Positions 10,778 through 23,600 of a stretch of DNA of 64,000 nt are shown here, piece after piece. Made by a program: the position numbers and the translations under genes. The DNA is taken from NCBI GenBank assembly GCA_038093975.1, contig JBBPTG010000022.1, positions 181,017-245,016 of the forward strand. Reading direction: 5' to 3'. This DNA is from Chalciporus piperatus (lineage: Eukaryota; Basidiomycota; Agaricomycetes; Boletales; Boletaceae). Position 1 is the first letter of the stretch; every line of letters begins with the position of its first letter. The notes below the pieces were generated by a model, which was not told the origin of the DNA, ran no database searches, and saw only the letters and a list, made by a program, of their open reading frames with translations.

Positions 10778-13001
10778 TGTTTTGCTATAAAATGAACTGA
10801 ATTAATTGGATTCATGATGGAATGGAGTCAAGTGGTGCAGATCAAAAAGATTATCAGCCACTTTGAATCAAAGTTTGCGGGCCAGACAAGGTTGACTCAC
10901 CGAGCAGGTAGATTTGCGAGTCGTAGGCGTGAACGTGCTCTTTTTGGGTTTTCACGCCACGCTTGGTCCATAACCGCAATCGGTCCGTGCAGACCCCAAC
11001 AATCCCCAAGCGACCCATTCCAGCACCAGCTGCGTTATATCCACCATCTCAATCGTCTACTACTTCACCTGGGAATCAACCAACTCGAACACAGAACCCG
11101 CAACCTCAAACAGAGTTCACGTCGCGATCAACTAACTAGGTTTCCCGGCACGGCGCTTAGTCAGCACTAATCACTGTCCGCGAAGGTTACAGTTCCTCTT
11201 CCTAATGAAATCGCACAGGTCACATCGTCTTCCCTAGACTCCATCATACCTTTCCCTCAATCTATCACGGCCGCCGTCACAGTGTAGGCCAGGAACGGCA
11301 TGTCTACAAGTTGATATGAATTGGTCTATCCTCTGTAAGTAATTCCACTTAGTGTTCTAGCTGTTCTGATAGCTATTGTCTCTTGCTTTCGACCAGAAAG
11401 ACTACTTGGGGCTATTGTGTGTCCAGAGAAGGCTCCTCTGTATCCCATCGCCAGACCATGTGTTGCCTGACTGCGGCTGCAGTGCGGCCCAATTCATCGC
11501 GTTCCATGTGACCGACCCCGTCATGAGCGTCGACCATCTTCAACCCATAGCTCGACAGAGCGAAATAGGATGCTCCTATCCTCGATGGACGGTGATGTCC
11601 AGCTTACCCGGTCAAAGTATCCTAACTACCCTCCAGCGCCGAAACAAGTTTGGAATGCCCGTCGAGCTGTGTAAACCATTTGTCCATTCCATAACCCTCC
11701 GCCTCGGTTCCCCCTGTTGATTGATTGCACGCTCATCTATCACAGCTCTCGTATAGTTCCATATGGAGTCCTAAACGCGCGCTCACTTCCCTTGGTGTAT
11801 GTCGGATCATTCCTCTGATATTCTCCCTGTACTCTAGAGCAGCGCTGTTTGTACGGCACAAGTCAAGGTATGCCTTATTTTAAACAAAGGCCATATATTT
11901 ATCTGTCGCAGGTTCAGGGGATATCACTGTTCCCTTTCGAGGGTAATTGGGGAACTGCCCCTCTGATCTCCATCAATCTCTAGCACATCGCATGGTTGAC
12001 CGAGGGCTGATTATCCCGCGTGTATTTTTCGGCGTACGTTCTTTCCCCCGGTCATCAATAATCCGTCCCCGCAAGCATGACAGCGTCTAATTGATGGCGT
12101 CTCCTACCAATGATGATCTTGTTGCTTGCTCCTACGGGCAACCTCCATCCTTATTGCGAAAGATATCAGCCGGGGGCGGCTGTACACGACCCTCTCTGGC
12201 TTGGCCGCTCCGTCATGAGCGGGCTTGACAGTTATAGTCAATCTCTATCAACACGTCACCCGCGCGAGCTACCACATTCAACGCCGGCGATGATCGTGCT
12301 GCGGTGTGACTGCATAAAATGCAGCTAGTTGAGGTTGGTTTCATTCCCTTTCCGTGAGCGGCGGTAATATCTGCTGTGGAAGGTCCCCCAGAACAGACTC
12401 TTTCTGACTATTCATCGACGCTTCACTAATGGTGGATTATCGCCAGCTATCAACTGATTTTCCGAAGCATCCCAGCTGAATGTCCGATAACGGATGTTTT
12501 TTCGACTGGAAAAGGTTCAGCGCCCTTTCACCCATACAAATGAAATACTACTGGAACTCGACAAATGCTTACATGTCGAGATAACCTGTCAGCGGAGCTG
12601 TCATACGAGTGCTGCCATTCATCACTTGGATTTAGGACCTCCGGCACGTAAACCCCGACACGTTTACGCCCGCACGAAGCCCTTCCAATTCCTCATCATG
12701 GTCCCTTAATTTCCGTGCTTCTCCGAATGGGCTTTTTTCGGTTCTCTGGTCGTTTGCATCCCTCTTCACCTCAACCGCCAGTTCTGCCCTGTTTGGTCTA
12801 ACCGAATCGACAACGTTTTTATAACCCGAATTTGATGAAACACTTGCACTGGGTTCTGATGTTTTGATTTTCAAATGCGCTTAGGTCCGCTTCGACTTCT
12901 CGTAACAGCGGTCGAGTTTCTTCGTCGAGGGTGGGAAGCCCTCGCGATGTCTATAAATCAGCTTCAAGATGATGGAGAAGCCAAGATAGCGACGACCCAG
13001 C
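10778..13001. other. 2.2-kb intergenic region, no supported gene
   Basis: It lies between the divergent WOPR gene (-) and the WSC-oxidase gene (+). Only short unrelated frames occur, without splice-consistent extension or recognisable motifs. It probably holds the promoters and leaders of both genes, and could hold a noncoding transcript, which sequence alone does not show. Confidence 0.6.
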
Positions 13002-16000
13002 ATGGCTTCCTTTGGTCTGTTGGCTTCGCTTTCTACTCTTGCTTTTGCACTCCATGTGAGCTCTTTCTTGCATTCAACCTGCGTCTCTGACGTGCGTCCC
13101 AGAGTCATGCGTCTTTGTTACCCACACATTCTCATGATCGTCGAAGCCTTCCAGTAAACTGGACACCGTACGGCTGTTGGACGTTCGTAGCCTGTTGCGT
13201 CTGTTGAGCACAAACATTAATGCCTCCTTTGCCCAGTGATAATGGTGGACCCCGCACGCTCTCGTCCGCCTCATACACCGATACCACCGGCATGACCGTC
13301 GAGTCATGCGTCAACTTTTGCTCCACGGGTTCCAACTCGTACATCTATGCCGGCGTTGAATATGGCCAAGAGTGCTGTGAGCTGAGCGACGTCATCTCTC
13401 TCATCGCGTCTTATTCACCCCGCGCGTTTAGATTGTGGCAATTCCTTTACGGCTGGCGCTACTAATGTCAGCTTGTCGGGATGTAACATGCCTTGCACCG
13501 GCAACCCTTCAGAGTACTGCGGTGCTGGGTATTTGCTTAATGTGTATTGGAGCGGCGCTACGCCTCCAACTGGCCCAATCACTGTGAAGAGTGTTGGTAA
13601 TTGGACTTCGCTCGGGTGTTACAAGTGAGTGATGTGTTCAGTTCGCGACATACGTCGATGCTGATGCTGACGATGTAGCGATTCTACTTCCACTCGAGCA
13701 TTGTCGTATGGTGCTACTGTCGCTAATGGTGTCACTATCGAGAGTTGTACTAATGCCTGTTATAACGCGGGTTACTCATTGGCAGGCGCGGAATATGCTA
13801 GCCAGTGCTGTCAGTGTTGTCGCCTTCTCATTCCCACCATCCTGACTGACGAGAACACTGTAGATTGTGGTTCCACGCTCCAGTATGGTTCTGCACCCAC
13901 GCCACTGACGGACTGTGACATGACCTGCACCGGGAACTCTTCCGAGTACTGCGGCGGACCGGACCGTCTTAACGTATACAACTACACGGGGACACTCCCG
14001 TCTACCACTTCGCCTACTGCATCCCCTGTGGTTCAGATCTCGGGTCTCCCCACCTCGTGGCAATACCAAGGGTGTCTTGCGTGAGTCCTATCATTGTGCC
14101 GATGCAGCTCCTTGTAAGCGCGTTTTTCTCACACAGCGAGCCATCGAATGGGAGACTTTTCCCTTATCAATTTGATTGGACGACGAACAACACCGTCGAC
14201 GCTTGTCTTACGCAATGTGGTGCGTACGGTTATACAGCTGCTGGCCTAGAATACGGAGAACAGTGTTGTGCGTCTGTTCGTTCTTCCTGCCGTTAGCATA
14301 TGACTAAACTTTGGAGGTATGTAGTCTGTGGTGATATCACTGATGTTAAGACAAATGGTGGGACGAATGCGTCTGCAACGGATTGCAATATGCCTTGCTC
14401 TGGCGATCCAGCGCATATATGCGGAGGTCCGAACAGGTTGACGACTTATTATCACACTGGACCTCCGATGAACGTTTGGAACACTCCGTCGAACATCGGG
14501 TACTACGAGGTACCTCTACATTCCTTTCACCGTCGACGACCGGAACTCACGATCTATTAGTTCCTCATCCCTGGAGTGGTCGTACCGCTGATCGCGACCG
14601 TCGGTATCAACAACAAGGTGTCCTTTCTCGAGAAATCCGGAACATCCGAGTTTTCCAACTCCACTGGCGCGTACGAGCTCGATCTGAGCCTCGTGAACGA
14701 CTTTTCGTTGGCCTGGCGAGAGATGCACGTCAAGACGGATGTGTTCTGTGCGGCGAGCCTCGTTCTCCCGGATAAAGGCGCACGACAACTCGATGTCGGT
14801 GGATGGTCGAGTCCGTCGACTTTTGGCGTTCGACTGTACACGCCTGATGGAAGTCCGGGAGTGAATGGGACGAATGATTGGGAAGAAAATCTCAACGAGG
14901 TTTCGCTTCAGGTCGGATTGATTTAGCGTTTTCTTCTGTTCGTGTTCGTGGGCTCATGACCGTTCATAGCAAGGGCGTTGGTATCCTACGCCGATGGTGA
15001 TGTCTAACGGAAGCATTCTGGTGGTCGGCGGAGAGGGGGGTAGTAATGGAGTTCCAGTGCCTACGCTGGAGATCCTTCCGAGGCCGCCTGGGGGTAATAC
15101 GACCGTCTATCTGGACTACATGCAACGGACGGATCCTAACAACTTGTACCCATTCCTGATGGTCCTTCCCAGCGGGCGTATCTTCATCGGTGAGAAGCGC
15201 ATTGGATGCGCGTTTTTTTTTGTTTTTTACTGACAAGAGATTAATTCTCTTCAGGGTATTACAACGAAGCTCGACTTTTGGATCCTGTGACGTTCGCTAC
15301 TGTGGTCGAGTTGCCCAATATGCCAGGGGCTGTGAATAATTTCTTGGCGGGGCGCACGTATCCTATGGAGGGGACTGCGGTGCTTCTTCCTCAGCACGCG
15401 CCGTATACCGATCCCATCGAGGTTCTGATTTGTGGTGGGTCGACGCTGGGTGCTGCGATAGCGCTCGATAATTGTATTTCAATTGCACCCGAGGGGACGA
15501 ATCCGACGTGGACGATTGAGAGGATGGTGAGTGATGCAGGGGGTATTCGAGGGAGCGTTTTTGCTGATGGATGTACATCCTGCGTATTAGCCATCGAAGA
15601 GGGTCATGCCGTGCATGGTGACACTACCCGATGGGTAAGGTTTCTGCCGACCATCTATGATGATATGTTGTCCGACGACAATGATCTTACAGGACATACA
15701 TGATCTTGAACGGCGCTCACCAAGGTGTGGCTGGGTTCGGACTGGCGACCGATCCCAACCTCGGCGCCCTTCTGTACGACCCGTCTCAACCCATCGGACA
15801 GCGCATGTCCATCCTCGGTACCACGACCATCGCGAGGTTGTATCACTCGGAAGCGACTCTTCTGCCTGATGGTCGCGTGTTGGTCTCTGGCTCTGACCCA
15901 CAGACGAACTATCCCAATGGAACTGCTGTATACCCGCAAGAGATGAGGATCGAGGTGTACATTCCGCCGTATCTGAACCAGGGATACAAACAACCTGCGT

Positions 16001-16425
16001 TCACCATCGCGGACACGGACTGGCAATACGGTGGCCAGTATCAGATAACCGTTACTCTGTACCAGGGTACGACGACCAACATGCGCGTGTCGCTTCTCGC
16101 AGGTAGGGATTCCTCTTGCGTTCGTAACGAGACGAGCGACTAAACAAATCGCCGCTGTTTCTGTATCGTGATTATAGCTACTTCGAACACGCACGGAAAC
16201 GTGATGAATGGTGGACGTATCATCTTTCCCGAGTTTTCATGCTCCGGGAATACGTGCACGATCACGGCGCCTCCCAACGCGTACGTCAGTCCTCCGAGCT
16301 GGCATCAGTTGTTCGTCCTCGATGGACCGACGCCGTCCCATTCTGCGTGGGTCCGTATTGGGGGAGATCCGGCGAAACTTGGGAATTGGCCCGATTTCCC
16401 TGATTTTACGCTGCCGGGTGTTTGA
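13002..16425 (+). CDS. Copper radical oxidase (glyoxal-oxidase type, AA5_1) with three WSC domains
   Basis: Secreted oxidase predicted to convert small aldehydes or alcohols and make H2O2, as the WSC-bearing cro genes of wood-decay fungi. Fourteen exons join in frame to 891 aa: 13002-13055, 13103-13182, 13237-13376, 13432-13624, 13679-13809, 13864-14080, 14137-14267, 14325-14509, 14561-14911, 14970-15189, 15255-15526, 15591-15634, 15693-16102 and 16178-16425. Order: signal peptide [16 protein letters not shown]; three WSC domains, each with [18 protein letters not shown] cysteine blocks; then the oxidase. Likely active-site residues are the Cys of DVFCAAS and Tyr of GRWYPTP (thioether pair), Tyr-His of [12 protein letters not shown], and His of NTHGNV. 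The C-terminal sandwich domain ends [26 protein letters not shown] domains bind polysaccharide and may anchor the enzyme to cell wall. Confidence 0.94.
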
Positions 16426-16813
16426 GAGGGGGGAGGGGCGGGGGAAGGGTTTCGCGTTTTTTCTGTAATGGGTTGTTGGTTGTTGGTAATTCCGTGGATG
16501 GTGGTTTGTTGAGTTGATGGTTTGTCGTGGTGCATGTAAGGTACTGGGATCCTTGACATATGTGACCTGCTTATAGAGTGGAGAGAAATTGCGGGGGTTC
16601 ATGGGACTATGCTCCCAGTCATTCACCACGCTTGCCTTGGTCTTCTCGTCAGCAGTGGCGGGGTGAGAGCTGAGTGAAGCCGTTTCAATGGGCTCTTACT
16701 GGTAGGAACCGTGTCCGACGCGAGTAAGATGAGGAGCACATCCACGTCCTTCCACATCATCCAAGACGGGTTTCAATGGGCAACAAATTACACTACTAGT
16801 AGTATATGTTGGT

Positions 16814-18612
16814 CTACTTCACATTCAGTACAACGATCGGCAGCTTGCCATTGTTAAAATCACTTGAATTCGTATGGTCCTTGCACGGCTGATAACAAAT
16901 CTTCCCCTGCATGCCATCAAATTGGATGGGAGTATCACCATCACAAAAGGCATTGATCCAAGCCTCCATTCGAACAAGCTTGCTGACAGTCGAGGCGCAT
17001 TTATCGCTTGTAGCATCGATCGTGAACTTGACACTGTGATACCCGCCGCCATCCGGCGAAGGATCGAAAATCCTGCACCACCCCCTGGCATGTCCATCGT
17101 CGGAGGCCTGGACAAACATCCATGTACGATGTGTGAAGAAGTGTGGAGGGTCGGTGTTGACGCGAATGTCAACAGTGAACACACCGTGCGTGTCGATGGA
17201 CATTGGGAGGACAGCACCAGAGGAGAACCTTGGCAATACCAGGTCGACGCAAAAGGAATGAAAATATTTGCCTTCTTGAACTCCACGTAAGAGCCTGATA
17301 CTGGTCGACCCAGTCAGTGGATCAATGATGGAATCACGAATAAGGCACAAATTCTCGACTCCGCATTGTGTTGGACGAACGCCAACGACAAGGTCATCGC
17401 CTATGAGGCCCTCGTGGGTGAGGCAGAGTGTACAGGTGCGATCAGACTCGGAGAGTGGGATTGGATTGGCAGGAAGAGTGAAAGCTTGAAAGAGATTCGA
17501 GTCGATTGAGAGCCAATGGCTCGGGCAGAAACACACGATATGAGTCTTTGTGAGGATCACTCGCTTAAAAGAATGCCGTGGAACTCTATCAAAAGCACAC
17601 TGGTAGTGGATGGTAAGCGATGTAATCTCTAGATTTTTTTACTGTGGTCACCTACCAGAGCCTACCAGCTTCGTCGTGAACTTTGGGAATTTGTAAAATA
17701 TCTGTGTCTTTGTGTCGAAGAGAATTGCAAGTGTGCTCATCATGATGTACAGGAGGGTTGAGGAGCAAGTCATATGTATAGGATGTGTGTACTTGCTTGT
17801 AGTAGGGACATTGAAAGAGCTGCAAAAGATGGGTTGACCAGATCCATCCACTCGGAACTCCAAGAGATCACTGTGGGATGGATGTGTCAGTGCAATCCTT
17901 GCGACTCGAGTGGTGTTCCAGACATACCATCCTTCCGGTGAGCCAGTGTGAGGGCCATTAGGATGGTCTATCACCCTCCAACCTACTAGAACATAAATGA
18001 AATTCCCCTCGATTGATGTGACAGAACATGCTGTCCAAGTATCAAGTTTTGTGTATTTCTTTCGCTGGAAGAGAGGAAAGACTGCCTTCTTCTTGGGTCG
18101 GCCTGGCGTTTTCCATATCACTTGACGATGGTGAGCTCGACGACTGTTCTCCATGTCATATATCACAATCTTCCTTCTCAACTCGCAGGTGAGCACCCAT
18201 CTGCCACAAACCATTGTTGGGGATGTCCCCGGCCAGCGTGATTCCACGGTGGGAATTTTTGTGCGTGAAGCTACTTTGAGGGGCTCGGCGGTCCAGGTTC
18301 GGGCCAGTCGTGTAGATCGAACGAGAGCATGCTCGAGCATTTGGGTCGATTGTGAAGGATACGGCCCGGGTTCACGAGGCAATTGTACATTCCTGTAAAG
18401 AGCCTTCCAGAGTTCGTAATCATGGGTAATATCACGGAATTGCCTTGAAACCTGGAAAGCACGTTGTGTGATGGAGTAGGCTAGTGAGTTGAGCTCATCC
18501 AATTAAGAAAGACCGAGCTGACCGCTCGTGCGCTAAGGACATCCAGAGGGTTGGCGAAAGATAGTATGTGGAGGATTGTTTCGTCTGGCAAGAATTTGTG
18601 ATTGGATAGCAT
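16814..18612 (-). CDS. F-box-like protein
   Basis: Likely substrate receptor of an SCF ubiquitin ligase, of the kind expanded in Agaricomycetes. Exon 1 (18612-18523) encodes MLSNHKFLPDETILHILSF and PLDVLSARA. It joins across a 71-bp intron to 18451, giving VSRQFRDITHDYELWKALYRN, a typical F-box followed by its usual extension. A further intron lies near 17655-17590, probably joining LVGS to VPRHSFKRVILTKTHI. The C-terminal part, about 500 residues, looks like the beta-rich substrate-binding region of such proteins but has no repeat I can name. The stop is at 16814. The 3' end faces the oxidase gene across about 390 bp that hold nothing I can identify. Confidence 0.75.
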
Positions 18613-18663
18613 GTCGAATGCAAGCAAGAACTTTAAGGCTCCTATTTCTCTGCTGGTGGTCTT

Positions 18664-19075
18664 CTAGGTGGCGTGAGGCACGAGCGGTGAACGTAGAATG
18701 TAGTCTACGGCTGAGTAAGCGAAGAGGCTAGCACTCTTGCCTTTCGTCACATCAGTGGCTATGGCCCGCTGCCGGACCAGCTTCACACCCTCCTGATAGC
18801 ACTCGCGAATGTATAGACTAGTGATACCGATGTTGGGCGGCGTGTCAGGACCAAGATCGAGAACTCGAGCTCGCGGACACAGGGCTTCTTCCTTGACATT
18901 ACGCCATTTGCTTGCAAACTGTTGCCATTCGGGAGCAACTTCCTCCCAACGACAGCGGGCCCAGTCGGTCCAGGTCCAATCAATGGCAGACGCTGCATCA
19001 TCACGTTCAGTCACAGTGACTAAAATAGACTGGACATGTGAGCTCACCGGAGTCGTCAGAAGGAATGTTGTGCAT
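18664..19075 (-). CDS. Small hypothetical protein, 118 aa
   Basis: Not recognised. Exon 1 (19075-19048, MHNIPSDDS) joins across a 55-bp GT-AG intron to exon 2 (18992-18664). The product is tryptophan-rich at its start (AIDWTWTDWARCRWEEVAPEWQQF). The stop is only about 50 bp before the F-box start codon on the same strand. It may therefore be a separate small gene or a leader region of the F-box transcript. Confidence 0.4.
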
Positions 19076-20637
19076 TTGGTGTCGGTGTCTGTCAACTCTG
19101 CAGAAGGTTGGCTCGAGAGAGGGGCATCACCTTGCTTGCAAGGTCATTGACCTGGTGCGTTCGGATGTAAAATCGTCCACATGAACAAACAGATAAGCAA
19201 AAACTCCGTATTTTTCCTATCACCGGAATTCGGATCATTGCTTATCAGCGCAATCGAATTCGTTGGCGTCAGTATCAACTTTTAGGGGGGATTGATGTGC
19301 ACGAGAACATGGTGTGACCGTGATCGTATGCGGACAGGTCTCGAAACAGATCCATCATGGACTGCGAAGCTGATTCTATGTTTTCTCTCTCTCCCACTTG
19401 ATTTGACTCCTCGTTCAAGTGCCGTATTCACGCAAGTGTATTACTACTGAGCAATGCAAGCAAGGTGATAGGCGGCTACGGCCGCCACCTAGTCAGGAGT
19501 AACCGCAGCTGACCAAAGCTACCTGGCAGTGATGTCAGCCATCCGTTGATCGAGCGAGTTTGCGCGCATCCGGATCGCAACCCACCGCCTGCTGACTATA
19601 TTTCAGCCTCACGATCAACAAACCCATCGAACTCGACGGTTGCGCTGTGCGAACAGGACTAAACAGACTTTGTATCAGCAAGGGACAGGTCGACTCCACG
19701 CAAACCGCGGTGACCCCATCCTCGCGGACCTCACCGTGTTACGTTCCCCCTCCTTTAATTTCAACACTGTCCCATCAGTGTCTTCTACCTGCGCCCTCAA
19801 ACGAAGCTTGAGACGCTAAGTTAAGTTGATGGTCGCAACACGCAATAGTCTTATCGTGCACACCCTATTACTGATGTTCCGAAGAAAATCTACTATGTAG
19901 ATGTTCTTTGTTTCAGATCTTGTTCCCTCCTGCTCCGCGGTCCATCGCACTATGCGTGGGGTCGCGTTGTGGTTGTCTCTGCGGACACTTGGAGGGTAGT
20001 GTGTAAGATGAATAAGTTATCTCCTGAGGTGCTGCTGCGGTGTACATGTAAATAAGAGTCCTTAGCATGTGGCCTAGAAAATGATGAGCTTATCATCCAG
20101 AGATTAGTTCTGTGGACGACGTACGGATGGACCGGCGGACCGGCGCTTGGGTAGTTTGCTAGCTACTGCTACGCATTGGAGGATGAGAGGACGGTTGTTG
20201 GGTGTTTGTGAGGAGGGGATCGTGTTCTCCTTCATCAAGATGATCTGGTGTGACGTCTTTGCGACATCTCATGCAGGAGCAGCTACACATCGTCTCCGTA
20301 CATTGGTGTCCTGCCGAGCGTCAGATCCGTAGAGAGGGTGTTTGAGATGTTGATAACTCACTGACAGACACAAAATCGAAACAAATTCCGGATATCACCT
20401 CACAACATGCGGTGACGAGGAGCCCGCAGCAGGTACCAATGACCTCGTCGGCCATGACATTGATAGTCGAAGTTAGACGACTGGTAGCACTGCCACACGG
20501 CTTGCTTGGTGTTGTTGACCAAAAGCCTTGGAAATCAACAAGACCAAACAACCGGGCCAAAACGCTTCGACTGGTTTGACATCCATCCATACAAGACACT
20601 CCACACGGGCATACCGTTGACGTCGCGCTCGGCGACA
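19076..20637. other. 1.56-kb intergenic region, no supported gene
   Basis: It lies between the 118-aa ORF (-) and the SAC3 gene (+). Only short frames with no family features occur. It presumably contains the divergent promoters. I see no tRNA or repeat in it. Confidence 0.55.
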
Positions 20638-23600
20638 ATGGAGCCTGTCACTCAACGAAGCTACAGAGGGCGCGCAAATGGACACGTCGAAGGTGGTGGA
20701 CTTGCAAGGCGCGCTCACCACGGGAACAAACGATGGGTCGCTGACGGTGCCACTGGACGAAGTGGAACGAGTACGCCTCATGCTGGGAGCGACGCGGAGA
20801 GGTGGGAACGGGGTGGGAGTAGAGGAGGGAGTAGGGGAAGAGGACGTGGTGGTCGGGCAGCGTTCGCCAATGCTTCTGTGACCTTTCGTCGAAACGGTGC
20901 TTTAGATGGCGGCGCTACGGCGAGCGAGGGAGAACATAGCGAAATGGAGGAGGAGCCTGAGATGGAGGAGGTAGAGGTGGATCAGAACGAGCCAGAAACC
21001 CCGGAGGAACGCGAAATGTTTTGGCAAGAGGTGCGTGGCAAACCTGGTTATGTATGGCTGCGCTCTCCGTGATATATCACCCTTGCAGTTGGTGAAAGCA
21101 CGCGAGGTTGAACGCAAGAAGGCCATTGCGGAAGGCAAGATGGACGACCCACTCAAACCGAAACGCTTGGAGGATGCGATTACGATGGTCGGCACGTGCT
21201 TGGATATGTGCCCTCGGTTCGAACGATATCGACGCGAACGTGAGAACAATCTATTCGAATGGGAAACTGTACGGATTCAAGACTTTTGATATGTAAGCGA
21301 CTTTGGGATTTTCGCTCATGATCTGTGTAGATCCCGGGAACGAAAAGAGTGGACCATGAACGTGCTGTGAAGGCCTACGAACGTGCAGCTGGAGATAAAA
21401 CCCTGCCTTCCGACCTTCGACCTCCAGACGTCCTCAAGGTGAGCTTTGTCTTTCAGTCGATCTAATGCCCGTCCTTGCTCATGACTGCTAGCGCACTCTT
21501 GACTATCTCTTTCACGACCTCTTACCTCGTGGCGGCTTTTCGGAGACTTTCAACTTCATCAGGGACCGCTCAAGATCTGTGCGAAATGACTTTACCATGC
21601 AACATGAAATGGGACCAATCGCGACCGAGTGTCACGACCGCTGTGCTCGATTCCACATCCTTGCCATTCACGTCGAGCGTGACCGCCGAGGATTCTCCAT
21701 CGCGATGGAGGAACAACAGCTTATGAATAGTACGTCTCGTCGTTCCAATGTTTGAAGCCTCTTGCAAATCCGCTTCTAGCGCTCCAGAGCTTAAAAGAGT
21801 TTTACGAAGATCAACACGGTCATTATCAATCGCCTACAGAATTGGAAATGCGCGTTTACCATCGTCTCATCCACATTCGGGACCAGAGAGAGCGCCACGA
21901 CGACATTTCACCAGCCCTGCTCAACCATCCCGTCTTTGAGTTGACCACGAAATTCCGTGCTCGCGTTCAAGCCAAGAGCGCTCCGATCAGCAAAACCTCG
22001 CCTCTTCTCGTGGACGCGGAGGCGATGCAGATCTTTGCTGAGTTGGCTGCTGTCCTGCGCAGGGAAGGCAATGTCGTCATGACCTACCTTGTCGCCTGCA
22101 TTCTTGAGCGGCATTTCGGCAAAGATACCATCGAAAACATCGAGTCTATCCGCGGCGAGCTCACCCTTTCAGACGTCATCGATGGATACTCTGGAGTGGC
22201 TCCTCAGGATCACGAACAAGACACGGATGTTGACATCTCCGTCATGGACGAAACCGAAGAGCCTGAAGTTCCCCTACTTCACGAATCGCCAAAACCCATC
22301 CAACCAAGCGGGACACAGTGGCTTGCGGATAACTTTGGTGCAAGGCCAACGGAATCTGCCTTCTTCAAAACCACAACTACCCAACCACCAAGCCAACCCG
22401 TACCAGTATTGGGGCAGTCAGCTTTCTCCAGCCTGAAAACGGTCCCCAATCCGTTTGGCACTACTGCTTTCGGCGCTCAAAGTGTCTTCGGGTCGGCCGC
22501 TGCTTCAGTTTCTGTCTTTGGCCCTCCCAAAAACGAGAAACCACTCGCCGCAAGTCCAGTTCAGCCTAGCATCGCAGGTATGTTTACAGTGATCGTGTAC
22601 ATTCTCATACTGATCCCACCCATGGCATTAGCACCTTCCAGTGCCCCCATTTCTGTCCCGACAACTACTCCATCATCAGCACCATCCATTTCACCTTTCG
22701 GCCAAACGTCGACCTCCGCCCAGTTGTCGATTTTCGCGCCTCTGTCGGGACATGCTCCACAAACTACCGCGCCATTCCCTCCGCCTCCTCAAGTTAATGG
22801 CTTTACCCCTGGGTCGATAAAAGTATCGGGAGAAGCATTTGCCTCGAAGCAGCTCAACCCTTTGGCACCAACTTTTGAACCAACACCCCATCCTCCCGCG
22901 CCACCTAGTTCTGGCAGCATCTTTGGCACCACTACTACATCCGTCTTCGGTGTACGACCTCCTGACAACTATAAACCAACTCTTTCGGTGTTCCCTCCCA
23001 TATCCAGCGAACCCTCGAGTTCGATACCAGCGTCCCAGACGCAGACGATTCCCGATTCTTTTTCGTTTCCACCCTCTCCTCCCGCTACCAATTCGGTCCC
23101 TCTGGTCGATATGAGGGACCAGACACCACCTGCGCAACCCCCGCCACTTGATCGACGCCAACCAATCTCCTTACCGCAGACCCCTACAGCCTCATTCTAC
23201 AACCCTCCTTCCGTTCCTCAGAAGCGGAAGTCTATCTTTGACTCGTTGAAGAACCTACAGACACAGACATCCCCGGTCTCGGCTGCCCCTACGGAAATCT
23301 TAAGCCCCCTCGTCTTGCAAACTCCCTCAAGGTCATTGTCTTCTATGCCAAGTTTGCTTCGTCGGGAATCTTTACAGTCGCCCCTAAAACGGGTTATCAG
23401 TGCCTCGGACGTCGGGGAAGCAGTCCAACTCCCGACGGAGAAACTGAATACGTCCCTCGTTGCCCCGCCGCCTCCCGCGGAGAAGCCCCACTTGGATATC
23501 CTCGAAGCGACTGCAAACCATTTCACACGTCGAAGTTGGACTGTTAAACAAGCGTTTTCAAAGTGGCGGCAGCGACTTGACGATCGAGCTCGATGGGTCG

